From assembly GCF_030272615.1 (NCBI RefSeq), contig NC_081406.1:480968900-481032899 (forward strand): 64,000 nt of DNA. Reading direction: 5' to 3'. Source of the DNA: Cryptomeria japonica. Taxonomy: Eukaryota; Streptophyta; Pinopsida; Cupressales; Cupressaceae. Of the stretch, positions 1-11,600 are shown piece by piece. Positions within the stretch are counted from its first letter, which is position 1. Every line of letters begins with the position of its first letter. The notes under the pieces are model-generated. The model searched no databases and was not told where the DNA came from. It saw only the letters and a list, made by a program, of their open reading frames with translations. Both the position numbers and the translations under genes were made by a program.

Positions 1-1590
1 ACATCTGTAGCTCCTCCTAACCAAAATCTTAAGATTTTTACTGATCCATTACCTTCTCATACCTCTAATGTGATTGAGACTAATGATTCCTCTTTCTCAC
101 CTGATAGTCTTGTGTCTATGACTCCGAATGTGATTAACTTTGTGGAACAGCAGAAAATCCCTAAAGAACCTTCCATCACATTTGATTCCAGTGAAACTAT
201 CAGGGCACCTGATGGTCCTTTATATATAGTTGCAAAAGTCAAAAATACACCTTGCCGTGGAGTGCTTATTGATCCTTCTTGCATGGTTAATATCATTACT
301 GAAGAATTCCTTTTTACTTAGCAATTGAATCAAGTGATCTATTACAAAACAAATGTGGTTGTGAAATTATTTGATGCATTTTCTTCTCCTGCAATTGGTT
401 CTATTACATTACCTATTGAGGTCCATAACAAATCCCTTGATGTGGACTTTGCTATTATTCCATCATCCGAACAATTTCGTGTGAAGCTAGGCTATCCTTG
501 GCTATCTTCCATGAAAGCTATTGCTTCTCCTATTCACAAGTGTTTGAAATTTCCCCATAATGGTGAAATTGTTACTGTCAATCATAGTCTCTTTAAACCA
601 GCTGAAAGAACTTCTAGCGTTCCTATTGATTATTTTTGGCCTAAACAATTCCAATCTCTTCCACCGCGGAGTGATCATCTTTTCAAATCTTATCAAAAGT
701 GGAAAAAAGATATGATCCTATCTCTAAGTGAACCTAGAACACCCAAACTTGATATTCCTATCATTCTTGAGAAGGAAGTTCTTCCTTTGAAAGATACAAC
801 TAATGTCTTTCCTCAAGAAGATTCCCAACCCATCCCTATGAATGTGACTATGCCTATATCTAATAAATTTCCTAAAGGTAGACCTATACCTCCTCGTCAT
901 GATGGACTTGGTCTCCTTCCTAAACCAAATATTCCTCCTTTATATGGAGTAGTTCCTCCTCCTTCCTCTTATGGAGAGAAGAGACCTTCCTCTTCTCCTA
1001 TTATTCAACCTAAGAGACCACAACCTAAACACCCAAGTGATAAGGATGAGAACATTCCTCCTCCTCAATCTTCTCAACTTCCTACTAAGACTAGATGAAA
1101 TCGTTCTGCACGTGAACGCCGACAAAAGCGTCGTCTTAGAGCTCAGGCAGCTACTTCTCAAACTTTCAATTCCCCAAAAACACCTTCAGCTAGTATTATT
1201 CCATTTTCTCCTCAACCGAAAATTGAGCCAAAATCTCCTAAACATAAGATGCATGATGGTCTTGATCATGTGCGAGTTAAAGATCCTATTTTTATAAATC
1301 TTGATGATGATATAGATGAAAATGTTATTCATGATGAAAATGTTACTCATCTTTCTTCTGATAGTGAATATGAATATGTTGATGTTGATAACCATTTATC
1401 TAACAAATTTTCTAAAGCACTTATCCTAGCTCCTAGACAAGAACAACGTGGCGTGGAACATGAACATAGCCCTTGTTTGGATCTTGTGATAGCTCCATCT
1501 ACTATGTTGGATGTTCCTCCTCTAGCGTGTTTCCTGCCTTCCCGAAATATTGATCAGCAAGATCGGGGGGTGGATGACGTGCAAGACTAG
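1..1590 (+). pseudogene. gypsy-1 protease-like ORF, open at the window start, two in-frame stops
   Basis: One reading frame runs from base 1 to the TAG at 1588-1590, broken only by TAG at 319-321 and TGA at 1096-1098. The first part resembles a retropepsin region: a segment reading GVLIDPSCMVNIITEEF (about 250-310), then LGYPWLSSM and a CLKFPHNG motif (about 490-565). The same LG-PW and KFPHNG motifs occur after the protease of gypsy-2 in this window. The expected catalytic Asp-Thr/Ser-Gly or Asp-Gly-Gly is Asp-Pro-Ser here, so activity is doubtful. A proline-rich middle is followed by an arginine-rich block (about 1100-1150) and an acidic tail rich in Asp and Glu (about 1290-1390). TAG for CAG and TGA for CGA would both fit deamination of methylated cytosine. 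Confidence 0.65.
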
Positions 1591-2330
1591 TTTCATTAGC
1601 ATAGCAGACTCTCTCCTCCTCTCTTGATCTCTTTTGTTACTTCTTCTATGTGTTATTCTCATTCTTCTATTTGTTGTCCTTAGTGTTGTCTACTTGAGGA
1701 CGATGCAAAGCATTGAAATCTCTCTTGGTCTCTCTCATGTTGACTCAAAAGACACATGTGTTCCCTTCTTCTAGGTGACCTTCCTTGATTGGGGAATGAA
1801 GAACAATTATGCATACATACATATGATATACATGAATTATCATACAACATCCTGACCCCAAGGAAAGAAAATTCACCTTGTGCTTTGTGTTTTGTGTCTA
1901 TTATCCTTGGGCTTATCTCACACTTGGGGGCTAAATCCTTGTGATAATGTGCTCCTTTCCCTTCTCATTTCTTATGTGTATCACTACCTTAAAGCAATCA
2001 CCCCCGATGAGGCGTGTGCGATCGCTTTAACGTAGGGGGTCATACACCCCATTCATATCTCTTCAAGATACTTGAAAGTTTCTTGGTGAACTTAGCTTTG
2101 CCTTGAAAATTTTGGTATTTTTCTTGCATGACTCATAGTGAGGGAACCTTACTACTGAAAGTCATGGTTCTCCCTCGTGATCTTCCCTTTTACTTTGACA
2201 ATCGAAGTCGTAAGATCCTTAGTCCACTAGGGGCTTGGTGTATCTTGCCTCCTTGACGTGGTGAAAGTTTTTCAATGTTGTTTCCTTGTACTTTACCGGA
2301 AGTATGGGCGTACACTTATACTCCCACTAA
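1591..2330 (+). other. gypsy-1 3' untranslated region
   Basis: No sustained coding sequence is seen. The segment sits between the ORF stop and the polypurine tract. It contains one clear inverted repeat, listed separately. Confidence 0.5.
1989..2030 (+). other. Inverted repeat / possible RNA hairpin in gypsy-1 3' UTR
   Basis: The arms TTAAAGCAATC (1989-1999) and GATCGCTTTAA (2020-2030) pair at 10 of 11 positions, and the remaining pair is A opposite C. The loop is about 20 nt. A nearby CACCCCC and GTAGGGGG pair (about 2000-2006 and 2032-2039) adds further complementarity. A role in the element RNA is possible but unproven. Confidence 0.45.
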
Positions 2331-2343
2331 AGTGGGGGCTAAA
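2331..2343 (+). other. Polypurine tract of gypsy-1
   Basis: AGTGGGGGCTAAA lies directly before the TGTAGCG start of the LTR, the usual place for the plus-strand primer of an LTR retrotransposon. Confidence 0.65.
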
Positions 2344-3499
2344 TGTAGCGTCCTAAAATTGTGACACTTGCAATTTCGACTGCATTTGGGTCTTCACAAT
2401 GGCGGCGCAACGTTGAACCTGAATGGAGACCCCGAAACCTATTTACGACATCAAAAACTACATATTTCTGCACCTTGGCCTGATCCTTCCTTGCACCCTG
2501 CTGTCCTGGGAGGTGGGATGGGCCCGGTCTCTTGTTGGGCATCGGGTCTTTAAGTTTGCAATTCGGAAAACAATGCTTCTAGGTCGGCCTAAGGTCGAAA
2601 AAATCAGTCTCCTAACCCTAATTGACAAGTATATAAACTACTTTTCCTCTCCTACAAAAGGAGAAAGAAAATAAGCAAGAGCAAGACGCGGAAGCGATAT
2701 TCAAACATTCAAACATTCAAGCATTCAAGTATTCCTTCAAGCAATTGAGTCTTCTAAGTCTCCATTCAAGGCTAGGTGTTGCATTCAAAGACAAGGATTC
2801 AACCATTGAAGAGGAGATCACCTACAACATACAAAATACAACATTCATTACACCTTCGCATGTAAGAATACAAACATTCTTACAACAAGGTATCAGTACT
2901 TGTTTACATTACAAACATTTACATTTACAACATTCTCATTTCTTGGTTAATTCCAAAACCGGGGTTTGACCTAAAGGCAAACCCCTAATCCCTAACCCCC
3001 CAATCATCCTCTCTTTTCTGTGTGTAGGTTGCAGGTACGCGGCTGTAATTGAAGATCTGGAATCCTTGTGCAGAGATGAACAGATCCCGCTTCATTTCGC
3101 GGAATTTTCGGAGGACCGTGTGCACTCCGGGCGCCATCGTCCCGTCAACTTTCGCTCAAATTTGCAGAACAGCATCGTCTCGACATTTTACTGCTAATTT
3201 CAGGTCCGTAGCTTCATCTTGTGTCCCTATCTCTGTCTACAAGCGAATCTTTCTTACTTTACATGCACTCCTAGTTCAATCATTCTATCTACATTCTTTA
3301 CAAAATGGGGTATCCTTGATGTCTTAACCCTTGAAACTCATTTAGAATCCAGTCTTGCATTGTGTGAGATTGGATCTTGTGGGTTTCAACCCCTCTTTTG
3401 AATGTAAAGTCTCTCCTAAGTGAAAACCGTCAACCCTAGTGACCCTCCTCTCTCTCCATGGAGTGGGGGAACACCTAGGGTTCAATTTTTCCGCTTTAT
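2344..3499 (+). repeat. 3' LTR of gypsy-1
   Basis: The LTR starts TGTAGCGTCC immediately after the polypurine tract. It contains a TATA box at 2632-2637 and then an A-rich, CATTCAA-repeated stretch (about 2700-2760) expected near the start of the R region. The right end is placed near 3499, where a plus-strand LTR tail ends and minus-strand LINE coding begins. The expected CA end is not clear: the sequence reads CTTTATAG, possibly CTTTACA mutated. Confidence 0.6.
2632..2637 (+). promoter_or_regulatory. TATA box of gypsy-1 LTR
   Basis: TATAAA occurs about 290 bp into the LTR, in the context AAGTATATAAACTAC, a typical LTR U3 promoter position. Confidence 0.5.
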
Positions 3500-5270
3500 A
3501 GTCATCAATGATCATCATTTCTTTATTCTGGTTCTTCTTCTCTAGGCAAGCAACCAACACATTCATGTTTTGAGAAAACACCTTCAACACCACCAAACTA
3601 TGCTCCATGAATTTCTTCAAAGCATTCTCAATTTTTTGAATCCAATTGTTTATCAGACCATTATCAACCTCACCCTTTTCTTTGATAATCCTCACCACAT
3701 CCTCAAGATGCTTCAAATCTCCCTTAATAATGTCTTTTTCTGGCCAGTCTGGAATTTCTTCTTCATCCTCTGCATCACTAGTATCCTCTACATCATCCTC
3801 TTTACCTTTAATGTTGATATCCTTAATCAAATTCTCAATTTTAAAATCCAGCTCTCTCTGTTTATTCTAAATGCTAGAGATGTTATCAATCACCCATTTC
3901 TAAAAATTGAACATTTCTAGGGTACTATTTCTAGCAGCATTTAGAATGGATTCCACGTTCTCCAAAACTAGGGCATAGTCCACAAACCTAGGGTTTCCCT
4001 CCTCCATGCTATGCTGAACATCATCCATGTTATCTGAGACATAGGGATTATCCTTTGCCTCTGACTCTTCAACATCCTCTTTTCTCTGCTCATCCCCTTC
4101 CTCACCCTCAACCTCCTTCTCTTGCTCATTCTCTGCCTCTTCTTCCACCTCCTTCCCCTGCTCATGCTCAGAACCAGTATTCTCTTCCATTTCTTCTTTA
4201 GCTTCATCACTAACCCTCAATTTCTTATTTAGAGGAAGATTAGAAGAATCTTCATCAGAATCAGAGCCAAACTCAGAAATGTGGGCATTCTCCACAAAGA
4301 AGTCATCCCTATTAGCCCTAGCTTTACCCTTCAGATGCTCATATATTAACAAAATAAGGCCTTGGTGAGCAATGGGGTAGGATTTAGGTTTCTTGGCATG
4401 GTCGGTCAGGCTATCATTAAGGGAAGAGGCCAAATAGAAGGGAAACGAAATCTTAGATCCATGGTGAAAATGGTTAAGGATGACAAAGTGGTTCCATCAA
4501 CCGTAAGGTATTCCATTAAAACTTTCAACATTTTCTGCCAAAAAGATTTTACCTAGTTAGGGAGATAGTACGTTGCATTATCCTTCTTAGCGAGCCAGGC
4601 CCTTTCCTCTTCATTTTTGGGGAAATTCTTGGTAGCTTCCACCGAGAACTTGCGGTCTCTATAGAATTTGATGTCTTCCTTCTACAAGTCGGTAACCTTC
4701 ACCACCAAATCTTCGTCCAACTTCCATTTCTGGCCAAACAGAGTAACTTTATTATTGTTCCAACCCTTGGCAAAACCATGTGAAACAGACTTCTTGTTCC
4801 CGTGCAGCTTTTCCATGTAATCAGTGAATCCATATCTGTGCAACGTTTGCCATATTTTCCTTTCACTTTTCCAGCTATCACAGCTGGAAGGCTCATTGCA
4901 ATTAATATTTCCCCCCATAATGTGATGGTTGTTCAAGTCAAAACCCTCAACAGAGTGCAAGATGACCAAATGCTAAAGAAACAAGACGTTGTAATCAAAA
5001 AACAAGGTGATTTTCTTGTTGTTCAAATAGTCTTTTAAGACATTCAATATAACCCAGCACTTAATATGACAATGCCCGTCACACCGGTGCTCATTATCAC
5101 CACGCCTTAAACAGGTAATCAACTGACACTCCGCATCACTCCAATATCTATCATTGAGATCCAAACCTAGAATGGTAATAATGAAATTGACATGTACCAT
5201 GGACTCTATCAAATAATAATTGCTCTCGGACTCCATTCTTACATGATACTTCTTCGATATACTTAGCATC
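3500..5270 (-). pseudogene. Coding region downstream of RNase H in the minus-strand LINE, unknown family
   Basis: Two long frame blocks follow the RNase H. Block one (5269-4440) is one frame with TAG at 4973-4975, 4682-4684 and 4553-4555. It includes a basic/aromatic stretch and a segment ending in FWQKMLKVLMEYLTVDG. A frameshift near 4440 leads to block two (4433-3500), with TAG at 3900-3902 and 3867-3869. Block two begins with ASSLNDSLTDHAKKPKSYPI, then a long Glu-rich tract (about 4210-4040), then a hydrophilic, coiled-coil-like tail. The family is not recognised. Part of block one resembles, weakly, the captured ORF in the CACTA element (about 9330-9550). Confidence 0.5.
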
Positions 5271-6240
5271 CTCCGCTAAAATGACCCCCTCATTGGATAA
5301 CAAATCAGCTACCCTGTTACCTTCCCTAAAGGTATGGGTAATAATCACACTATCATAGGCATCTAACAATTTTTTAGCATTATCAATGATATTATGGATG
5401 TTCCAAGAAGGGGAACTAACACCTATAGTAGCCTAAATAATATTGAGAGAATCCCCCTCCAGCCATATTCTTTTAAAATTAAAGCTCTGAGCAAGATGGA
5501 GACATTTTAACATTGCCAGAGTTTTTGCCACATGTTTGTTTTGAACTCCAAAGGGAAAGGCAATTGCAGCAACACAAAAGCCATAAGAGTTTCTAATGAC
5601 CGCTCCCCCTCCAACATTCCCAGGATTACCTTTAGCTGCACCATCAAAGTTCACCTTAACCCAATCATGAAGAGGGAACCTCCACACAACATTATCTCTC
5701 CTACTCTTCATATCAGATTTGCAAACCTTGTGTATCAAATTTCATTCAATCAGGATGCTTTTCTCATTATCAGTCATGTTAATATAACTACATTGCTTGT
5801 TATTTTTGTGAATGGTATTGATGTTTTCTTTAATAGCCCTACACATCTTTTCAAAAACCACCTGAGAAGAACACTTAACCTCCCTAAAAATTCTATTGTT
5901 TCTCTCCTTCCAGATATGCCAATAGGTCATAGGAAGGACAAAGGACCAGAGGGTCTTAATCATAGGAGTCTTGGTAGGGAAAATCTATTGCCAGATGACT
6001 TCCTTAAAACTATTGTGCATTACCCAATCAACTTTCCATTGCATCCACACTTTACTCCAGATCTCCTAGGTAAAAGAACAATGAATAAACAAATGATCTA
6101 CAGATTCAGCCTCTTTCTGACATAACTCACACCTATTAGGAATCATGAATCCTCTTCAAGCCAGGTTATCAATGGTAAGAATCTTGTTGTGAGTTGCAAG
6201 CCAAAAAAACATGTTAACTTTAGGAATGAGGAATCTATTC
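5151..6240 (-). pseudogene. LINE ORF2 C-terminal part: zf-RVT connection and RNase H
   Basis: The segment 6130-5750 resembles the plant LINE region downstream of RT: a Cys/His-rich stretch, then WHIWKERNNRIF (about 5880-5930), a hallmark before RNase H. RNase H follows at 5738-5433, with VNFDGAAKGNPGNVGGGAVI carrying the first catalytic Asp, a WLEGDS segment, and then FREGNRVADLLSNEG with a later acidic residue (about 5300-5340). In plants this RNase H type is typical of L1-clade LINEs. The frame is broken between 5433 and 5369 and again near 5160. Confidence 0.75.
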
Positions 6241-6296
6241 CAAATTTTAGTCCATATTGGGTTGCAGGCTTGAGTAACAATTTTTTTATATGAGGA

Positions 6297-6449
6297 ATCT
6301 ATTCAAAAATCCATGTGTTATGTGTGTTGTTAATGTGATGTTTATCTTTGCTAGTCAGATCTAAAGTTGAAGTTAATTTGTTTGACTTTGGTGAAAATTG
6401 ATTCACCTCCCCCTCTCAGTTTTCCTGCATTGTTGTTGCCAACATAGTG
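6297..6449 (+). repeat. Copia-type LTR 3' tail fragment
   Basis: The segment ends TTCACCTCCCCCTCTCAG, then TTGTTGCCAACA. The C-tract followed by CTCTC near a CA end is the same arrangement seen in the three other LTRs of this window (18911-18933, 28935-28955 reversed, 45483-45502). It is truncated on its left by the minus-strand LINE. Confidence 0.5.
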
Positions 6450-6569
6450 TTGCTCATGGATTATTTCCCTCTACTAGAGGCATTTGCTAGGGAGACCCTT
6501 TATCTCCCTTCCTTTTCATTATTATGGTCAAAGCCATGGGCAGGACAATTGGAAAAATGCATCAGGAAG
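6450..6569 (+). mobile_element. LINE-A, left piece: RT motif B fragment
   Basis: The frame reads GLFPSTRGIC, stop, GDPLSPFLFIIM, then KAMGRTIGKMHQE. This is the plant LINE RT motif RG-[IL]-x-QGDPLSPFLF with the Gln codon changed to TAG. The CACTA insertion at 6570 cuts it, and the continuation lies at 24774. Confidence 0.8.
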
Positions 6570-6800
6570 CACTAGTACATTCGGAGCTGATTTCCGACGG
6601 CCGTTTGTCGGATTTTTGATGAATTTTCGTTGGAGTGTCGACAAAATCCACCGTCAAAAACTCGGCATCAGATTGGTTGATGACGCCATGCCCGTCAGAA
6701 ATTCGACAATCCAATGGACTCTGTCGACGGTCAAAGAAGTCGTCGATCGAAAGCTTGGTATTTGTCGTAATTCTAACGATGATCATTTTTATAAAAAAAA
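6570..6800. repeat. CACTA left terminal inverted repeat and subterminal region
   Basis: The terminal repeat is followed by many short direct and inverted copies of CGACGG, GTCGG, GTCGAC and CGTCAG. Such subterminal arrays are where the second CACTA protein (TnpA in maize En/Spm) binds. The sequence shows the repeats; the binding role is inferred. Confidence 0.7.
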
Positions 6801-7080
6801 TAAATATAAAAGAGCCATCGAAGGAAGGAAGTTCTTTCAATTTGTTTTAAATCCTAAGAGGTTCAGGGTTTAGGTTTTAAGTCGCTTCAATACCTGAGAA
6901 AAGCCCTTTTGGTTTCTAATTTGGCGTTACTGTATTCACTTAAGCGATGGGTCCATTTATCATAAAAGTGTTCTCCCCTTGTCATTTACCTAGGCGATCC
7001 CTTTAAATATTTTATTCTTGTTCGCTTTTAATCTGCCTTTTCTAATGTCTGTCGGGCCTTATAAGTATCATGTGATTTTC
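6801..7080. other. CACTA internal spacer
   Basis: No coding sequence is recognised. It lies between the subterminal array and the repeat-rich leader of the captured ORF. Confidence 0.4.
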
Positions 7081-8370
7081 TGTTGATCTGATGGCCCACA
7101 TTGATTCGCGACCAAAAAGTGCTCGAAACTTAGTTTCCGCGAAGTAGCGAAAGGCAAAGGTGGACCCGGCATATAGGTTTGGACAAAAGCTAAACACCGA
7201 TCAAGTTTCATTTGATCAGACGGACAACGTGGTTTCGTGAGATCAAGCTAAACGTGTTTTAACCTTCGCAAAGTGGCGAAAGGGTTTGGCGGGTCCCAAA
7301 GATAAGCGGTCTTCTTTGGTTAAAAAATGATCGGGTTGGAAGAAGATCAATGGCTTCTCGTTGTTTCGTGGTCGGGAGATGCATGAGCTATACCTTCAAC
7401 GAAATAGCGAAAAGGTGGAGAGTCCCGCTAAGAGTGGTAGTAAATGTGGTAACGCCAGTTGGTGATGACATGGCAGTGACAAGGCACTCAGTTGGCGGTA
7501 TGCAGTGGGTCCGGGCAAGGTTGTCATAAAAAGAGTAAACAACGAGCAAGTTCTTGAGATCTAACAGCTCGCGTGAATTCGCAAAGATAAGATGCTAGCA
7601 AGTTAATCATTGCGAAGTAGCGAAAAGGCCAATGGGCCCAAGGGACAGGCATGGTATGAAGTTAAAAGCAGATCAGGTCTGTTTTGATCTAACGGTTCTC
7701 GTGGTTTCATGGCTATAAGCCAAATGAAGAATAATGTTCACGATGTCGTGAAAGACAGGTGGAAATCACACGGATGAATGACGTGACACGTGGTTTAAAA
7801 AAGTGGTTGAGGGCCCGCCTAGGTGTAACCGACAGTTATGTGGGAATAGTAAAAGGGAACACGTGGCAGATTAAGGGTGGAACCAAAAGGAGTTTCCAGG
7901 GCTAATGGTCGATTGCCATGTGGCATTTATTAACCAGATAACAAGTGGGGTAAGTAATTCCCGGATAAAGGGCCCACTTAAAAGGCATTCATCTCAAGAT
8001 TGATCCAACGCTTCTCGTTGTTTCATGACCCGAAGATGCCCACAGCTTAACCTTAGCGAAATGGCAGAAACCGTTAGACATCAAGATGTGGTGTGGTTAG
8101 TTAAAAGGATTGATGGTCCCGGTTGGAGTTAAAGGCCTGGTGATTTGAGTTTGATCTAACACTTGGCGCGGCCTCACGAAGGAAAAGTGCATGACTGTTA
8201 AACTTCGCGAAGTGGTGAAAAGGAGGTAGGGCCCGACACTAAAGTAAAGAGATTAAACAGAGATAAAGGCGATGTAAGTTCTCAAGATACAACGGCTAGC
8301 ATTGTTTCGTGAAAGAAAAGAGCATGGGTTTTATGTTCTGTGAAGTAGCAAAAGAGCGAAACAAAAGAAA
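7080..8370 (+). repeat. Degenerate repeat array ahead of the captured CACTA ORF
   Basis: A module of roughly 130-220 bp recurs with irregular spacing. Each copy has a form of GCGAAGTAGCGAAAGG (near 7135, 7268, 7400, 7612, 8053, 8208 and 8338), soon followed by a GGGCCC or GTCCCG block. A second recurring part reads like GATCTAACGGCTCGTGGTTTC (near 7205, 7360, 7560, 7690, 8005, 8155 and 8290). It ends about 330 bp before the first ATG of the ORF, so it may be the leader or promoter of the captured gene. Confidence 0.6.
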
Positions 8371-8697
8371 GACTTAGAGAAATTATGACTCATTGGAGCC
8401 AGTTTTGAATTTGATTTGGCGAATTTAATTATGAAAAGAAAGCTGAAGCATGCGGAGTTAATTTCTAAAAACTTAAATGCCAACTTGCCCTTTTCAGTCC
8501 GCATCAACTTGATTGCTAAGTATTGTTTCATCGAAGTTTGTTGTAGAGCGAATTGTTGCAGAGCGATTTTCTTCAGGTGAATAATCAGGTTTCTTGTGTT
8601 TTTCTTGATAACTCTTGGTTTGTTCTCAAATACTGCTATGTGAATTACTTCATTAGAGGTCTGTGCTAGCTTCTAGTGGTATAATTGTTTGACCAGA

Positions 8698-11600
8698 ATG
8701 GCACCCAGAAGAGAATTTATAGGGAAAGTGAATTACCAGGACCGAAATATCTGTGATGATTTTTTAGAGCAATTAACCATGTCCACCAATGTTGGGGCTA
8801 AGGCCAAAGAGCTAGTACCTAAGAACCCTCATCTAAAAATTGGAGATGGCCTTTATGATAAGGATAATTGGTTGAGGGACCCTGAAATAGGATTGCCAGG
8901 CTTAGGACTCTTCAAAGTTGGTTTTGGGCAGAGGAATTCCCCAACTCCTTTGAATGGCATATGGGAGCAGGATGTAGGAAAGCTTGTGGTCCCAGGTGTT
9001 TTTATGGATGTAGATATGTTAGCCTTGATTACACAGAATTATGACTTTGTGGCAAGATGCATCGGGAACATAAAGGGATCAGTCTTGATTGAGATAAATG
9101 AAGATGAATTCAGGAAAGTGTTTAAACTCAGTGAGTCCTCCAATTTGTTAGAACCTATTGACTTTGAGTCGTTAGCCCAGGTTTACAACACACAAAGGGA
9201 TCATCTTAGAAGTGGCCCATTGAAAGAATTCTTTGTAAAGATAGGGGGGTTAACAGTTGTAGGCCCCAGCACAATGGAACCATTCTCTCTCAACCTATTC
9301 ACTCTGAGAGCTAAGGGTATGTATTGGGCATTATGCCAGATTTTTGGAGAGGATGCTGAAAAGAATATGCCAACTCATTATATGTTAATGATTGCACAAA
9401 TTCTAAACCCCTCCCTAGCAATAACATTTGATTATGCCTCATACCTTGCTGATGCAATTCATAAAGGGCTAGTAGGAATAAAAAATGGTAAGGTGGATAG
9501 GCCATTTGGATGGTACTCCATGTTAATGCATATGTTTTTGTTCAAAAGGGCTGATTTTTTTGGAAAGGAGATGGATCTGATTAAGGTCAAGGATAAAGAG
9601 GAGATGCCAGTGCAATTGTGGAGTATTGTTCTATCTTGGGATAGAGAATATGAAAGTTATTTAAAGTTTGATAGATGCTTTGCATCTAAAATTAGGATTC
9701 TTCTATGCAGAGAAAACCCTAGAATTCCTAAGGCTCTTTTGGAGTTTCTCAGACCAAAGGAGTTTGCAAAGGATATCAAGATTGTTCACAATTGGGGAGA
9801 CATATATTTGTACCCTATGTCTACTATTTTTAGAAAGTTTGGATTTAGAGGCACCCCCTTTTTACTACCCTATCAGGTCCCATTGAAGATAGGGATTGCA
9901 GAAGTCCTGAGACAAATTGGGGGAGTACAAGAAGCAGAGCTAACCAATAGAGGTAAAGGGAATATTTTCCCAACTATTACCATGGCTCACCATTTTGTGA
10001 TCACTAAGGGTGGATGGAGATTTTTTGAAGAATTTTTTAAGTCATATAGGTTGTCTACTGTAGTGTCAAGATGTGCAGACCCCGAGGATTTTTTCAATGG
10101 CATGTTCAGAAAAACAGCAGTGTGCAGAGGTAGGCCACATCAATTTTAGTTCCCAGAATATCTGATTAGAAATGAATTCAACTTAGATGAGCAAGAACTA
10201 AGGAAGGAGAAGTGGGTGGCATATAAGAAGGCCCTTTATTTTATCCATCAATTTGGCACTGGCTATCACCCCCTTTCTAGCTTCAATCCATTTGAGGAGA
10301 AAATAAAATTCCTAATTCTTTATTTTGAAGATTTCATGCAGACCTTAAAAGAAAAGAGGGAGGCCATAATGCAAAATGAGCCTGATAAGGCTAAGATGGT
10401 ATTGGCTAAGCCTGCCTTTGCTAGAGATATCCCATGTGGTGACTATGTAATGCACAAAAGGTCAAAGTACACTGTGATAATGCCAGTGACAGGTGAGCCT
10501 TCCACTTCAAAAGGGAAGAGGAAAATTGAAGATGTCATTGACATCCAGGATTCCCCTAAGAAGCAGAGAGTGAGATAGGAAATTGAAACTAATGAGCCTC
10601 AATATTCTCCATCTCAATCTCCTATCCACGTTGGAGATGAACAAGTTGTGGTTGAACAATTATTGTAGTTAGGGAGTCTCGGTGATATTGCCTATACCTA
10701 TGAGGAGACCCAAGAGGGGATGCCCAAAGAGCCACCTAATGCTAAAATGGATTTGAATGATGGTGAGTTAAAGGGCCAAGAAATGGACCTTACTGTTAAG
10801 CAAGCTAGTGAAGAATTCCTAGTTGACAGTAATTTTGTCACATCAGGAGCTTTTATACAGTTTCTATGGAAGCAAAATATTGATCAATTCAAGACTAGAT
10901 GTGAACAGAGGAAAAGTGAACAGCCTCTTAAAAATACAACTTAGGTAGAAGAAGAGGTTAAGCAAGAAATGATGGAGGAGTTCAAAGCAATCACCCCTAA
11001 GAAAGGAAGAGAAATGGTAGCAAAGGCTGGTGTGTTGATTCTCCCTGAATGGGATATAGTTGATGCCTTAGTGCTTGACGCACTGAGGAAAGAAACAAAG
11101 CCTATGGAAGGAGTGACATTCAGCAAAGATAATGTTGCTCTTGTCATGTGGTCTAAAAAGAAGGATGAAAACAAAAGAAGGAAGGATGCATCAGATTCTA
11201 GCCTCTTAGGAGGCATGATAGTTAAAAGAGTCCAAGACACAGGGGTAGTGGAAGCTACAAGCACAGTCCTAGAGACTGCAAAATTCAGTGTTGCGGTGGC
11301 AGAGAAAGAGGCACAAGAAAAGGCTAATCTCCAATTGAAGTTGGAGACTATTTTAAAAGCCTACAATGATGCTAAAGAAGGAATAGCCAACAGAGATAGC
11401 ATAATTGCTAGACTCTAGAGTCAACTGGCAAGTCAATATCATCCCGGTGAATCTTCTACACTCATGATAGCCTCCTCTCCAGCAAGACCCCCTCCTACTA
11501 GTCCCATCATTGAATATCCCCCTTCTCTTATGCCTTCTAGTTCCCAATTACCTAAAAATGTCCAACATGAGTTGGAAAAATTGAAACAAGCTCAAACATT

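Larger units (their letters stand above)
1..3499 (+). mobile_element. gypsy-1: 3' part of a Ty3/gypsy-like LTR retrotransposon
   Basis: The window opens inside this element. It shows a protease-like ORF (1-1590), a 750-bp 3' untranslated stretch, a polypurine tract ending at 2343 and a 3' LTR from 2344 (TGTAGCG start) to about 3499. No reverse transcriptase, RNase H or integrase lies between the protease-like region and the 3' LTR, which suggests a non-autonomous gag-protease type element. The 5' LTR and target duplication are outside the window, so the right boundary is inferred from where LTR-like sequence gives way to LINE coding sequence. Confidence 0.75.
3500..6296 (-). mobile_element. 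Minus-strand non-LTR (LINE) fragment, 5' truncated
   Basis: Read on the minus strand from 6296 down, it encodes a connection/zinc-finger segment, an RNase H domain and a further coding region. The RT and endonuclease are missing. The 3' side is cut by the gypsy-1 LTR at about 3499 and the 5' side ends at an LTR tail at about 6297. Most in-frame stops are TAG. Confidence 0.7.

Noticed and set aside
3049-3401. Plus-strand frames inside the gypsy-1 LTR
   Set aside because: They lie in LTR sequence downstream of the TATA box with no domain; probably leader RNA only.
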